From: Malachius bipustulatus
Taxonomy: Eukaryota; Arthropoda; Insecta; Coleoptera; Melyridae
Length of the DNA: 64,000 bases
Direction: 5' to 3'
Assembly: GCA_910589415.1 (NCBI GenBank)
Contig: OU342634.1
Location: forward strand, 21,945,144 to 22,009,143
Below are positions 25,754-40,700 of this stretch, piece after piece (positions within the stretch are counted from its first letter, which is position 1; each line of letters starts with the position of its first letter). Below the pieces are notes generated by a model. That model had not been told where the DNA came from. It saw only the letters and a program-made list of their open reading frames with translations, and did not search any database. The position numbers and the translations under genes were made by a program.

Positions 25754-28700
25754 ATGGGAGTTGGTTTGCCTCCTCTGGAATTCACTGAGTGTGTCTACGA
25801 TAGCCCGAAATTTAGGGAAAACCTCCACAAACATGAACGTGAACTGGACATCACTAATCAACAAATCAAGAGGTTGATTAAGGAGATAAAAGATGTTTTT
25901 AACGCTGCTAAACGTAAGTCAAATATTTTATTTATACCCATTTGTTGTATGTTACAGTTTGTTTGTTGGTTTGCCTCTGGATCTTTGCTAAATATTAACT
26001 TGAATTATTATTTTTTACTTCTTAATACAGGGTGTGTCGCATAAAAACCGACAAAGAGCAGGGGCGTGTAGGGGAACACAAAATATGGTGATCTTACTCA
26101 AATTATCTCTATACTAAGTTGCACCCTGAGAGGTTATAGGTCTTGAATTAGGGGCTCCAAATTTCGAAGTTGGAACAAATCTATAGTAAATTATTTTGAC
26201 AATATCGAGGACAATATATTCATAAACCCGGATGACATTTTTGACTTGCTAAATTTTGTATTTCAATATCTGCTTGACCTAAAATTGACTTTAGCTCCTA
26301 TCCCAGGAACTTTTAGCCAATCAGATATTACAGTAAAAAAAGTAAAAGGTAATCCTGTTGTTTAGTCTTCCAAAACACCCCTCACATGCCCATTCCACTT
26401 TTTCCACTCGCGTCGCTCACAGCAGTCACAGCGTTGCTGCATTAAGTCAGGTCTTTGGTCAGGGTAGGTTTTTATTTTATTTTAGGGACATTTAAAGGAA
26501 AAAAAATCCTACCCTGACCAAAGACATGATTTAATGCAGCAACCCTGTGAGCGACGCGAGTGGAAAAAGTGGAATGAGCATGTGAGGGGTGTTTTGGAAG
26601 ACTAAACAACAGGACTACCAAGTAAAATATTATCATAATTTATACAGGATGTTGAAAAACTAGTGGAAAAAGTAAATGACATGTTACTCTCAGATGTTGT
26701 AAAGAAAAGAAAATATCTGCTTTCAATTTTGTTCCAGCTGCTCTAGTTTCCTAGCTAAAATTTCCCAAGATAACTTCAAATTTTAATTTCTCCTGCACAA
26801 ATCAAAATTATTATGAATTTTCAGAATTAAACAACATTTTAAACCAAACGTTATAGGAGCTACAGTACAAATTTTATAGGAAGGCGAAAATATAGGTGTG
26901 AACTGCGTATCTTGCAAGCTGAACTCGGAAGGCGGTGACTATTTACATTATTTAGTAACCAACCTTTCTGCGCAGTAAGAACTTATTCACCTTCCTATAA
27001 AAATTGGACTGTATGTGTTAAGCTGGTGGTTAAATACAATTAAATCCATTTTCAAAACACATAAAAAATAGAGGTGAAAAAAAAATTCAACTGACAAATT
27101 CAAAAAATTTATTAGCCAGTCTCACAAACAGGTAACTATGTTTACCTCTGTGAGAATATGCTGGAGAAGAAGCATGTACTTTTCTATGTATATTTAAAAA
27201 ACTGGTTCAATAAATAGTAAATAGTAAACATTGGCAGTTGGCTCCTTCAAGTTGGGGAATTTTTTTGTAATAGAAAGTGTCGGTCTTTACTGTGTAGTGT
27301 GTAGATAAGACACAGTCGCTCCACTCTGGTAATTTGGCCTCGTGATTGAGCTCATTTAGCCAGATACAATATTTAATTTTATAAATAGTTAAATTAACGA
27401 ACACAAACAACTATGCCAAGCTGGGATGCGAATCCAGACGGTGGCAGCGTCAACGGCTTAACAGTCGGTGACCTAAACCGCCGCACTACCTCCTGCTCAG
27501 TGTTGCACTCTGTATTGTCTGTGGTTTTTGGTTTTAGCGAGGGTTTTAATTTTTGTATCACAGTTCTAATATTGTCACCACAATTCGACTTATTAGTTTG
27601 ACATGCACCAATGCATCAACATAGTATTTATTAGATAATAAATCTATCTCTATTGCCTGTTAGATAAGTTTATTCAGAGAAAATCATTTCCAATTTATTT
27701 ATTGCAGAATCAGGCATTTGACATAATGTCACATTAGGTAAAAAATTTTATGACAGCTGAATTTTGACATTGACAAACTGCAATCATAGAGTGGTAGCAA
27801 AGCAATATCAAAAAGAGATTGCTGACTGTATTCTCTTACCTGAAAATTCAATGCAATGTTGCCATAAAGTGATTGTTTTTATAAAAAAGAAATTATTGCG
27901 ATATCTTGGAAACAAATGAAGATATAATTTTTGTTGTTTTGTTTTTTTAAATCCCACAACACGGTATCATAGTGTGTTGTTGATTTTTTCCACCAGCTTT
28001 TCAACACCCTGTATATTTTGTGAATACTGACATTCATCAATTTAAAATTCATATGGCTAAATGGGTTAGCCCTGCTTGAAGCCAAAATTACAATGTTTTT
28101 AATTTTAAGAGAACTCTAATTCGCATTGCTCAGAGATCGAAGGACTAACAATATTATTTAAAAAAGTTATTTTTTGTACACTTCCACTGTAAATGTTTGA
28201 CATACAGATTCCATAGATACTAAACTTCGTAATAATTGTGTTTTTTATGTAGTAACTCCAACAGTGTCACTTTTTATTCAAAAACTACTGAAAATATTGG
28301 TGGAAATCACAAAATATTGCAACAGACACCGGTTTCTTCAATCTTCTATCCGTGTAGAGATGTTTTTATGCTCTCATTTGATAGTTAATGTTCATTCATA
28401 ACTTCTGACACTTGGACTTTACACATAACCACAGCCATAAGATATTTATTTATTTATTTATTCAAATTTCAAACTTACACAAAAATGTAATGCAGCTTCA
28501 AGAAAGCTCATTTAAAGAAAAACTAATCTAGCCAGTTGAATCACAATAATAATAATAATAATAATTAAGTAAACCCTTTTTTTACTTTTAAAGTGAAAAT
28601 TGAAAAATCTCTTGTCCCCTATGGTGTTGTCTCTTTCTTCATCACCAGCAATTTTCATAAATGTAGTTTTACGTGTTACTTTTTGCCTCAATCAACACGA

Positions 28701-31700
28701 CAAATCAGTATAAATTGAAATTTTATGAGTGAAATTTTATGAGCCTGTACATGCCTGATGGAATTGATTTTTTATCACGTAATGTAATTGTTCAATTAAA
28801 AATGTCCTTGAATTATTGAAATTGCAATTGATAAAATTGTAAAGTTAAAGTTCATTTAATTTTCTGATATCCCATTATTATTCTTTTATTATTTTTACTT
28901 TGGTCATTATACAGGGTGATCCCGAAATGGCGGACACGGACAGCACCACAGCATCTATTGTGGATTAAAGATTCTAAGTTTTATTTACTGTTTTCCCCAG
29001 TATGGCTCCCTAAAGAAGATATGACCACTTTTGTAGAAAATAAAGTCACAACACTGCACTGGATACCATTCTTCAGGCAGAAAATAATGTGTAGGTCTAC
29101 AATACCCAGATAGATGTTACCATGGAAACATATGAAATGGAAACACAACAAACAACAAAGCTTAAAATAATAATCGTTGCGCGGATACAAATTCGATAAT
29201 ATTATTCAAAATTTCGAATTCGAACAACGATGCCACATTGAAAAATTTTGTTGAACACAGGGAATAGGTAAACTTTGAATGCCTGTAATTCCATTCCCGA
29301 TAATAAAAAAAATAAAAAGCAAACGCTATCGTAACAGTTATGTGAAATCATGTGCTTTGCCAGTGGAGGTTGTTTAAATTTGACCGCCATTTCGATTTAA
29401 ATTTTCGAAAAAGGACACCTATATCTCGGTAACGAAGCCGAAGAACACATTTTTGTTTTAAATTTACAGTCTTTCTGAACATCCTCTACAACACCCTGTA
29501 TCCCCTGTCCGCCATTTCGGGATCAGCCTGTATACATCCGCGGCTCCTACAGTTTCACTATGGCACCTATACAATAGGGGTACATACCTATACTAACAAC
29601 AGAAAATTATTCATTTGCTTTGCAAATGAAAGGGAAAGCCACAAAACGGCCCAAAAAAACGGTTTTGAGAGTGCGGAGAAGCTGCGGTCCTGACAAGAGG
29701 CGCCGATTTATACCGCGAATCACGGATGTAACCACTTCACGACAATGCCAAGCGCTTCGAAGCTTACAGAGGCAGACCGGCGCTATATCCGCTTTCATAT
29801 ATCGGGTCCAGTCCACAGGGATTGGTGCAATGATTTTTGGAATATAAATGCAAAATTCAAAATAAAACCCGTGCTACTGTTAATCTCGAAGATTGAAATT
29901 GCCCTGAAAAAAAAAAAAATAGAAATTCGACCGTACTGTCAAAGAGGCCTTAGTTGTGACCTTAATATTATTTTGCAATGGCTGTTTTTAGCTTCTTACC
30001 CACCGAGCACCCCTATTTTGCTCCTCGGTCCCGAAAAAATTGATGAAACTTAGAAGACGCAGATGTATACAGGGTGATTCAGACCACCCGTACACCCCTT
30101 TTTTCTCGAAAACGGCGCATGGGATTTTTTTGGTAGATAAGCCTCTTTACTAAATCGAGACCAAGGAATTGAATTATGATACTTACGAGCTGCGGAATTT
30201 CCGAGAAATCGGAAAATTTGCTACCAACTTTGAAATTTTAAATCTAACTCTAGATCAAATTGGCCATATTTGCGAAGGTCTTTGGAAAAGAAACAACTTT
30301 TGTAAAAGACATTTTTTCCTATCAACTTTCCATTGCTGAGATATGACAAACTGAAATTTCATACAGTCTACAGGCATTTTATACAAATTTCCGAACGCAC
30401 CCCAAAAATCAGTTCCACAGAATAACAGGTAACAATTTTTTATGGATTTGTCATTTTTGACAGTTGCAACTTTAAATTGAACATGTATTAATAAGACTTG
30501 TTATTATAAGAGTTAAAATTTTAGAAGAACATCAGAATCACTTTAATATTTAATTAATAAACATAATCATAAGTTGCCTCAATAAATAAATTAACAATAA
30601 TTAGGCAAGATGTGATATTTTATTCAAAGTGTCGTCCACCATTGTGAATACACATTTCTGCCCTTCGTATAACACTCTTTGTTGCTCTTGAAATTTCCTC
30701 TGGGGCAATTGAATTACATGCATTTCGAATGCGTTGCTTCATGTCATTTCTGCTGATTGGACGCTCTTGATAAACTAATGCCCGTATTCACAAACGATAA
30801 TTTCCTAAATAATTACGTAATTATTCAAATGAGTGAGATGGAGATATGCAGTTTTTTTGCAATAGAATGAGATAGGGATAATTGATTACGTAATTATTTA
30901 GGAAATTATCGTTTGTGAATACGGGCATAAGTCCTTAATCCTACCCCATAAATAAAAATCCAGAGGTGTCAAATCTGGCGACCGCGGAGGCCAAGATATT
31001 TGACCGGATCTTCCTATCCATCTGTGAGGAAAAAACGTGTTAAGAGTATCCCTAACAAGCAAAAAATAATGAGCAGGGCAACCGTCTTGTTGTAACCACA
31101 TTGTTACCCTTGTAGCCAACGGGATATCTTCGAGCAATTCTGGCAAGTGATTCCGTAAAAATTCATTGTACAGGTTGCCACTTAAATGTTCATCAAAAAA
31201 ATAGGGACCAATGATTTGAGCACCAATAATACCGCACCAAGTGTTGAGGCTCCACACATGTTGGTGGTCAACTGTTCGTAACCAATGCGGATTCTCCTCT
31301 GACCAATAATGTGCATTGTGAATGTTCACATCGCCACTACTTTTGAAAGTTGCTTCATCTGTCCACAAGATTTGTTAGTTCTTGATGAAGGTTTATGTGG
31401 TATGGATGCAGACCATTGTTGTGCAAAATTCGTGACACACCGGAATCTGCTGAAATTCTTCGAGTGGAATCATGAGGATTGACAATATATAACAGCAGCC
31501 ACAATATCAGGTGCTACTTCATCCATAATTGGTCGCCTTATTACAGCATTTCTGTTGTGGTTTGGCTGAATTTTACCTGTTATGCGAATGCGAGTGGCCA
31601 AACGCTTAAAAACCAAACGAGAATGATGTGTGCGATTAGGATACCGCTGAGCATACAATCTCTGAGCTGCTGAATAATTCTGATGACATTCACCCAGTAC

Positions 31701-34700
31701 CATCAACATTTCAAAAGCTTCTTCGTTTGTGTACGCCATATTCACGAAACTAATATTTTTATTACTTAAATATTCGACTTTTAAATTCAAACTATGCATT
31801 TTAAAGACGCTACTGTCAAAAATGATACAACTGTCAAAAATGATGCAACTGTCAAAAGTGTCAAGCCATGAAAAATGGTTGTCTGTTATCTGTGGAACTG
31901 ATTTTTGGGGTGCGTTCGGAAATTTGTATAAAATGCCTATAGACTGTATGAAATTTCAGTTTGTCATATCTCAGCAATGGAAAGTTGATAGGAAAAAATG
32001 TTTTTTACAAAAGTTGTTTCTTTTCCAAAGACCTTCGCAAATATGGCCAATTTGATCTAGAGTTACATTTAAAATTTCAAAGTTGGTAGCAAATTTTCCG
32101 ATTTCCCGGAAATTCCGCAGCTCGTAAGTATCATAATTCAATTCCTTGGTCTCGATTTAGTAAAGAGGCTTATCTACCAAAAAAATCCCATGCGCCGTTT
32201 TCGAGAAAAAAGGGGTGTACGGGTGGTCTGAATCACCCTGTATATTTACTGAGATATTTACCTTTACTTTTTCCCATCTTTGATAGTTTTAGGTGTTGAA
32301 TAGATGAGAAAGTTATTGACTGAAAATGTGAATTTCAGGTAAGGATTTGAAAAATTGTTGGTTAAGTGGACAAAAGTAGTTACAAATTAAAATTTACCCT
32401 GCTTTCAATTCAATGTTGAATTGTTTATGTTTGTCCATGTACCTACTTTGGTAATTATAAATTTATCATGCTGATGAATCAGAATGGAAATGTTCTGGCA
32501 AAATCATGTTACCTGTTACAGGTCATTAACTTTTGATAAATTAGGTTCGATTTTATTCTGCAATAAAAAAATTACAATTGATCAAAATAAAAGGGTCTGG
32601 TGGTAATATGATTATGATTATGTAATATTGCACCTAGATTACAAAAAATTGTGTTTTCCATCATGCAAAGCAACATTAGCGTTCTTTTCATATTAAATTT
32701 ATTTTATATTTGCTAGTCATAACTCTGACCTTAAAAGTAAAATTACCTCCCCTTTTGACCATTTACAGCATTAACAACGAAACGACCTTGTTCTGCTTTG
32801 TTAAATATAACAAGGAACTGACCTTCTATAAAATAAACCTGGGTATATCAGATAATATTTGTTAATGATTACTAAAGTGTATTATATTAATAAATAATTT
32901 AATAATGAAAATCCGCGCGTGTAGGTATTATTTGATTTGTTAGTTCTGATTTTTAATGATCAATAATACCGGAATATTGATTGCTATAAAATTTCAGCAT
33001 TTTTTGTTTTAATATTTGAACCTGTACTGCAACTTTTTAAAAAATATATTTTTTGATTGATGTTTCATTAGGGATAAGAATAATAAAATGCAAAGATCCA
33101 GTAAGATTTGCAGGGTGGTTTTCAGATCATCAAATTTCCTTTTTTTTATAATTTTTTATTTATAACAGTATAACTTTTTTATATTTATTTATTTATAATT
33201 TTTATATAATCTTTCATATACAAAATAATTGAATTGCTATATTTTCCATCTAGAGCTGATACCTTCTAAGGATGATCGCTTGTTTGCTAAACCGCCCTTT
33301 TAATACTACTACTGTGTTTATTATAAGAAAATTACTCATCTCAATTTTTAATGAAATATTTTTTTATACAGTAGTTGGGAGTAACTTAAATTAGTGCTTT
33401 ATTCCAATCGCTCAGAAATAATAATAATTAAGTAGAGAATAGAGTTCATCAAGTTTTTTGCTGGTTGCACAGGAAGATAGTCACAGTTAGGTATGTATGT
33501 CACAGCTCATTTTCTTCATTTGTGACAACATATTATAAGATACCTGATTTTATTTTATTTTTTTTTTATGATGAAAAGTTTTTACCAAATACCTAAAGAA
33601 ATTAAGTTTTACTCTTGTAGCCTATGCTGGATGCTTTTTAAGATTGATCACTCTGTATATTGAAGATTTTACCTTAAAACAGACCAGTTCTTTGAAAATT
33701 TACTTGGAAATAATTATTTAGAAAACACATACAGTGAATTAACAATTAGGTATATTTTTGAAATAAAATTTTCCTTTGATATCGGTATAGACAATAGACA
33801 TTCTTATAATTATTATTGATAGTGTTATATTAATAGTGTTGAGTTTCTTTTACAAAAATGCAGACATTATTGAAACTGTGAGTAGTTTATAGTTCTAGAG
33901 TATCTAGAGCATTTGTTGGTGTGCTCTTATAACAGTAACCCTTATCCATAAAGATAAAAATATTTAAGACTTAATGATTATTTATTATTTATCTTCAGCT
34001 GCTTTAACAACGTTCCCACTTTGACAGTTCCTCAGCAATGAAGTTTAGATTACTAATAATAATAAGTAATCAAAAAAAGAAAGTACATTTTTTTGTTGCT
34101 TAGACGTCCTCCATAAGCATAATCATTATAAAAATTGTTTTCATTCAGAATAATATAAATTCTCTGTACGTCATCATAATAAGTCATAAACAGCTAATAT
34201 CTAAGCATTCTTTTAAAACTAATCTGCCTAAATTGGAATTCATCAAACATCACCAATAACAGTCTTGTTAATTTAGCATTAAATTAGTTTTCAATTAAAC
34301 AAATTAGAAGGATTCACTACGTCTTAAATAATTCAATCCTTGTCCGTGGTAAAAATAATCATGAGTGTCTTTAAGGAATACCAATTATAAAATTATGATT
34401 CACAATAATTATTGCGCTCCTGAGGACTAAAACTTTTAATTTTAAGATGTTACTAAGAGGCTACCACGCACATATGCCTATCTGTTTAAATCTTTTAATT
34501 GATTCACTCTTTGTAAGTGAAATTTTTTGAAAGCTCGGTACTCATAGCTTGTCTTAAATATATTTTTTAAAGTTTAATATTTTAGCTCTTTTTGGATATA
34601 ATTATGGATAAAAGTGTATTGAAGTCATTATGAATATTTAGACTTTGTAATACATCCACATAAAGTAATAAATATTACATAATGGCAAAGTATATCAAAA

Positions 34701-37700
34701 TTTTCAAATAAATGTAGCTACTTATGTTAAATTCATGAGATACTTATAAAAGGTCAGAAAAGTCACCCTCGCGATGCTTTGAATAGAAGATTAAACAACT
34801 CAATAATATTTTAAACATTGTGCTATAATTTCAGAACTAAGCAACTCACAAAGGTCTTTCGCAAACTGTTTACAAGGATTTACATTTCAATGCATTGGTG
34901 AAACTCAAACAGACGATGAAAGAGTAATCTCAAAATCTCTCAGCGAATTTGGAAAACTCATTCTCTCTATTGAAGATGAACGTGAAAGAATGGTATGTTT
35001 GACGGGAGAAATATTTTAAACCCAATAATATTGGTAATTTATATTTTTCAGCTCGATAATATGTACGCATTAGTTGTTAAGCCTTTAGAAGAGTTTAGAA
35101 AGAAACAAATTGGTAGTGTAAAAAATGAGAAGAAGAAATTTGAAAAACAGACCGCGAAATTTTGCCAGTGCCAAGAGAGATACTTAAATCTTACCACGAA
35201 GAAGCAGAATTCTTTGCAAGAGGTTTGGATAATAACATACACAGCATTTATACCAGAAAGAGAACCACCTGTATAATTTTTTTCCAGGCCGATGCTTCAG
35301 TAGACATGGCAGAACGGCACTTTTATAAAGCGAGCATGGACTATGTGTACTTAATACAAGAAGTGCACGAAAGAAAAAAATTTGAATTCGTCGAAACTCT
35401 GTTGACTTTTCTTTTTGGTTGGTTAACATTTTACCATCAAGTAAGAGACATTTCAGTTTCGTTGTCACAGTGAAGGTATTTTCACTGTTGTGTTTTCAGG
35501 GATACGAAGTGGCGAAAGATTTTCGGCCTTACATGGAAGATCTTCAGGAAAAAATTCAAAGAACTCGAACTAATTTTGACGATTTCAGCGCCAAGTTACA
35601 GAAAAGAATGGCCGAAGTTCACAAACAGTATTTGGAGGAACCGATCAGGAGACCGAAAAATTGCAAAGAGGGTTATTTATTTCTTTTAGAAAAGAGTAAG
35701 TATTTGTCAAATGGTACACAACCATCAGGCATCCAAAAAGATGGGTGAATCCCCTATTTAGTATTATAATTCTTATGTGTTGTGTTTTAATTTTTAGAGG
35801 CATTTGGTAATACTTGGACCAAGCATTACTGTAAATACGATAAGGACACTAAAGAATTCAGCATGGTTCCTTACAATCAAATGACAACCAAATCGGTAAG
35901 AAGTTTTCTAAACAGGAAAGTTGCAGTTTTATTAATTGAGTAAAAATAGGTTGCAGAACCAGAGACGATGGTACTAACTTCTTGTGTTAGGAGGATGTCT
36001 GATTCGATAGAAAAGCGATTCTGCTTTGATATTCAGTTGAACGCAAAGCCGGGAGTTATATTCACTTTCCAAGCACTCTCGGAGCAAGACAGGAAATCAT
36101 GGATGGACATAATGGACGGGAAAGAACCTGTATTATTGATTGTCTCGATTACACTTCATTTTTTTATGATTTCCCTTTTTTAGACGTACATAGTTCCGAA
36201 CGTATCGAAGCCTCAAAATTCCGAAGAGTCTGTTTTAGACGAAGCCGGCATAATGTTTGTCAAGAAGTGCATCGAGGTGCTGGAAACTAGGGGTCTCGAA
36301 GAACAGGGCTTGTACAGAGTAGTCGGAGTTACTTCTAAAGTGAATAAATTGTTGAATGTTTGTCTAGACAAGAAGAAACCTGAAAAACTGTCTATAATGG
36401 AAGATTCCCAAGAGTGGGAAACAAAGACTATAACTAGCTCTCTAAAAAGTTACCTGCGGAACTTGCCTGAACCATTGATGACTTTTAGGTATCATAGTGA
36501 TTTTATTGCTGCTGCCAGTAAGTATTTAATCAATTGAAGAAAAGAGTGTAAAAAGTTCAGAGGCTAATAAGACTTGTGTTTACAGAAAGAGAGACACGGC
36601 AGAATAGGATCAATGATGTACATACGCTTCTTTATCGGATACCAAAAATAAATTTTGAAGTTTTAAAAATCTTGATAAAACATTTATCGAAGTAAGTTTC
36701 TGATGAATAAGAAAAATGGTTAAGGTAACATGAATTAACCACTTTATTTTAAAACTTGTAAGTCTTACAGGTGTTTCAGACCCCCCTCCTTCTTCAAGAA
36801 TATTATAATTATTTAGAATTAATTACGGTACAATACACATAATATGACAAGAAAGGGATGTGATTAATTTCATTTTTTTAGAATTCCTAAAGAGTTTCAA
36901 ACATTTTTAATCAATATAAATATTTACATGGTCTCCCTACGTTGTGTTTTTTTTTTATTCCAAACAAGTTATAAGTTTGAAATTCATCAAGAGGAATTAA
37001 AAAAGTATTAAACTTTTAGCAGCACTTGAAATTAATTTTGTATTATACAGGTTTTTTTGATTTTTTTGAACCATTTCATTTGTTTTTTACACTATACAGG
37101 GTGTTCTACAAGCTCTATGACAAACTTTGACAGATGGTAGGTTGCTTGATTTTAAACATATTTTTTTTAATAAACATGGATCCGATTCGTTTTTGTTTAG
37201 AAGTTACAAGCATTTAAAAAATCGTAATTTTTCAAGTTCAAGGCCCTGTAAAAGGAAAACGGTTCAAGATAGAGAAAAACGGCTTACATGTCCCTATTTT
37301 AACTTTTTATGGACTATCCTATGGTATAGAAACATTTGTACTTTCTTTGATTTTTTTAAATGTGGAGAAATCTCAGATTTTTTCAAATTTTTTATCACCC
37401 TGTATAAACATTTCATCTACATCATTGGATAGTACATGAAAAGTTAAAATAGGGGCATGTAAGCCGTTTTTCTCTATCTTGAACCGTTTTCCTTTTACAG
37501 GGCCTTGAACTTGAAAAATTACGATTTTTTAAATGCTTGTAACTTCTAAACAAAAACGAATCGGACCCATGTTTATTAAAAAAAATATGTTTAAAATCAA
37601 GCAACCTACCATCTGTCAAAGTTTGTCATAGAGCTTGTAGAACACCCTGTATTTTGATTCGAAGTTTATGTATTTTGGTAATAATTGTCAGTTCAACAAT

Positions 37701-40700
37701 TTACCTATTACATTAGGTACCTTTACATAATTACGATAGTTCTCATTGGGTAGTTGTCTCTATGTTACTTAGGAAGACCATGAAGTCTAGGGGCCAATGT
37801 TCATTGTCTGAATTTAAATTATTGTTTATCCTGGATGATATTTGGATATAATCTTGCTAGTAGTAGCTTGGAACTATGTTTTAAAATAGAGTGCAACATT
37901 CACCACATCAATCAATTCCACGATACGTAAGTTTAATTATAAAATGTTTCAGTGTGGCTGCAAAGAGCGACGTTAACTTAATGACAGTCAGTAATTTGGG
38001 AGTTTGTTTTGGTCCCACATTACTGAGACCGGAAGAAGAAACCGTGGCTTCGATAATGGATTTGAAGTTCTATAACATAGTGGTAGAGATACTGATAGAG
38101 AATTACGATAAGATTTTCAATTCCGAGCCAGACGCCTACTATAACAAGACGCCTTTTCACAGTAATGTTCCTAAATACGTCGGCGTCTCACATATCAAAC
38201 ACAACGAGCCAACCGAAGCTCTGTCCAAGACTGAGTACTCTAAAAGCGAACACCACATTCCGGCTTATCAGGGTAACAACGATGGGACTGAACCTTTGTA
38301 TAGCAATAGCGTCCGTAATAGTTATAGTGTTAGCGGTAGCCACGGTAGCAGTGACGTCCCTCCTTCTTTGAGGCATGCCGGCGGAGCTGGGGACTATTCT
38401 GATCCCCATATTTATGTAAGTACTTTTGTTGAGAATCTTGACTGTATTTTGTATGAATAAAGTATACTTTTGTACTGTTGGTGCTGAGGTAGGTGGTAAC
38501 AGTTAAATATTAAGTAAGTCTAAGGTCTGGTTTCATGATCTTTAACGAAAGTAGGAAATGTCATTTTAATTATTGTGTGGTTATGTTCTTTGTTGTTATT
38601 GTCACTTGTAGTGATATTAAAGCAGAAATTTTCTTTCAGTCTACTGAAGCGTATTATGAATCTCTGGGACCAAAGAACATCCTTCAATCGCCCATGTTTC
38701 AGTCGCGCCAACCTTACAACGGAAATTCGTCTTATTCGATAACGAGAAGCGACCATTTCAACATGGGAAATGCTAAAGCTGTCCAGCACAGATTCCTGCA
38801 ACAGTTCACACCTAAAATATCTCAGTCGGAAAGTAATATATTGAGTTTACCGACGCACAGTCCAACAAATTTGAGAGCTTACACTCAACTAGGTAAGTTG
38901 GGTAATAATTATTATCCTTAAAGCAATAATCAGAGTAATTTTGAATATTTTTCGATAAACCAACTTTCTAGAAGTTATTGTTCATAATAAAGTTTTTGGA
39001 AAGTCAGAGTTGACAATATAGCATAATTTTAACCAATTCATAATAATTTATAGAGCATCATCAATTTATGGGACAACTTGTCAGAAATTACATAAATAGA
39101 AAATCAGGGGTGTTCTTAAATTCATCAGTGATGCCATTCGATGCCACCTCCTTTGCATGGCTTAAGCAAAGTGATGTATTTTTGATGGAAACGTTTGAAA
39201 AGTAAAAAATATAACTTTAAAATAAAAAGTAAAATCAAAAGAGCACTAAATGGCGGAGTAGGTATGTTGTTGACATAAATGATGGATTGAGGGCAGTATT
39301 CTGTGTGCTTTTATTATTTTTTGTGCTGATTGTTTCCATCAGACCATGCTGATGAATTTCAGAACACACCCATAATATTCAAAAATTTATAAATGAATAA
39401 ATTGACAACATAGCCAGGTAGATGTTAATAGATCATAAATCTTTTGCTTCTGGAGACAGTTGTTGATGTCAAAAGCTTCCTTTGTAATCTTGGTTAACCT
39501 TCAAATTTTCCTTGTCATTTTTATACCAATAATATTCATGTGACAGCATGGCGTAAGTTAATATAACCTTGAAAGACTTGGATAAAGTCTAGACTTTATT
39601 AAGTTTTGGGTTGTTAATTTTTTAAGCCAGTTGATGAGCAAATCATTCAAAGAACGAAAACCAAAAGCACTAGAATTAAGAGTTGATTAGAATTAGGAAC
39701 TCAAAAAAAAGAGCTAAATGGCAGATGTCTTTCAATTACTATCCCGTAAATTGGTTAATTATTTTTGTATTACAGAGGCGGACAGTACAAGTAGTTCAAA
39801 TGAGTCGATTCCTTCCACTTGGAAAGATGGGTCAAGCTATACGACTTGTTCTCCCAAGAAAAGTGAACGTTCTAGCGTATATCTGGCTTACAGTAAAGGT
39901 TTTAATAAAACTCCGGGAAAAATGTAAGTTACTTGTCTTTAATTAATCGCGATTGATACAGGGTTGTCTCAAAATTAGTCCCTTTGAAGCTCGATAGAAA
40001 ATCTATAACTTAAAATGTTTCTAAATTTGATAAGTTTTTTTTTATTTGATATGGTCTCGAAGATGTTTGTATTCAGCATAAATGGGAAAAATCTTACATG
40101 GGTACATATGTACCGGGTGGGCATTTAAGAATGAACAGCGGCCATATCTTGGGAAATATTGATCCTACAGTTTCAAAATGAAAATTTTCCTGGCATAAGT
40201 GACTATGCGAAATGCAATGAAAATATTTTCAAGATGGTCGCACTTCCAGAAATACCGGAAGTTGACATCTACTTCGTTATTTTAACGAGGACACCCTGTA
40301 AAATATTATATTTTTTAAATGTCTGAAGAAATCGAATACAGGTGGTTTTCACCATTGGAATTTAGATTGAGCGGTTTATGAGTTATAAACAAGTGAAAAT
40401 CGCAATTTTCTAACTTCAAAGCAGTGTAGAACTAGAACGGCTCAATATATCTAAAAACGGCTTACATGTCCCTATCTTAACTTTTTACAAGGTATCATAC
40501 CATGTGGTTTGAATTTTTATACAGGGTGATGAAAATTACCAGATTTTTCATCACCCTGTAGAAAAATCTAAACTACATAATATAATACCTTGTAAAAAGT
40601 TAAGATAGGGACATGTAAGCCGTTTTTAGATATATTGAGCCGTTCTAGTTCTACACTGCTTTGAACTTGGAAAATTGCGATTTTCACTTGTTTATAACTC

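Larger units (their letters stand above)
30070..32240 (-). mobile_element. Tc1/mariner-superfamily transposon with about 370-bp inverted repeats
   Basis: The 2,171-bp element is flanked by TATA. Its ends are CAGGGTGATTCAGACCACCC and the inverse, and the arms (30070-30437 and about 31880-32240) match almost base for base, so the insertion looks fairly young. It encodes a broken transposase on the minus strand and is interrupted by a 149-bp MITE at 30779-30927. It sits in Graf intron 1. Confidence 0.92.

Noticed and set aside
36988..37660. Same 65-residue peptide on both strands as a conserved gene
   Set aside because: It results from the near-identical inverted arms of the 37097-37649 MITE.
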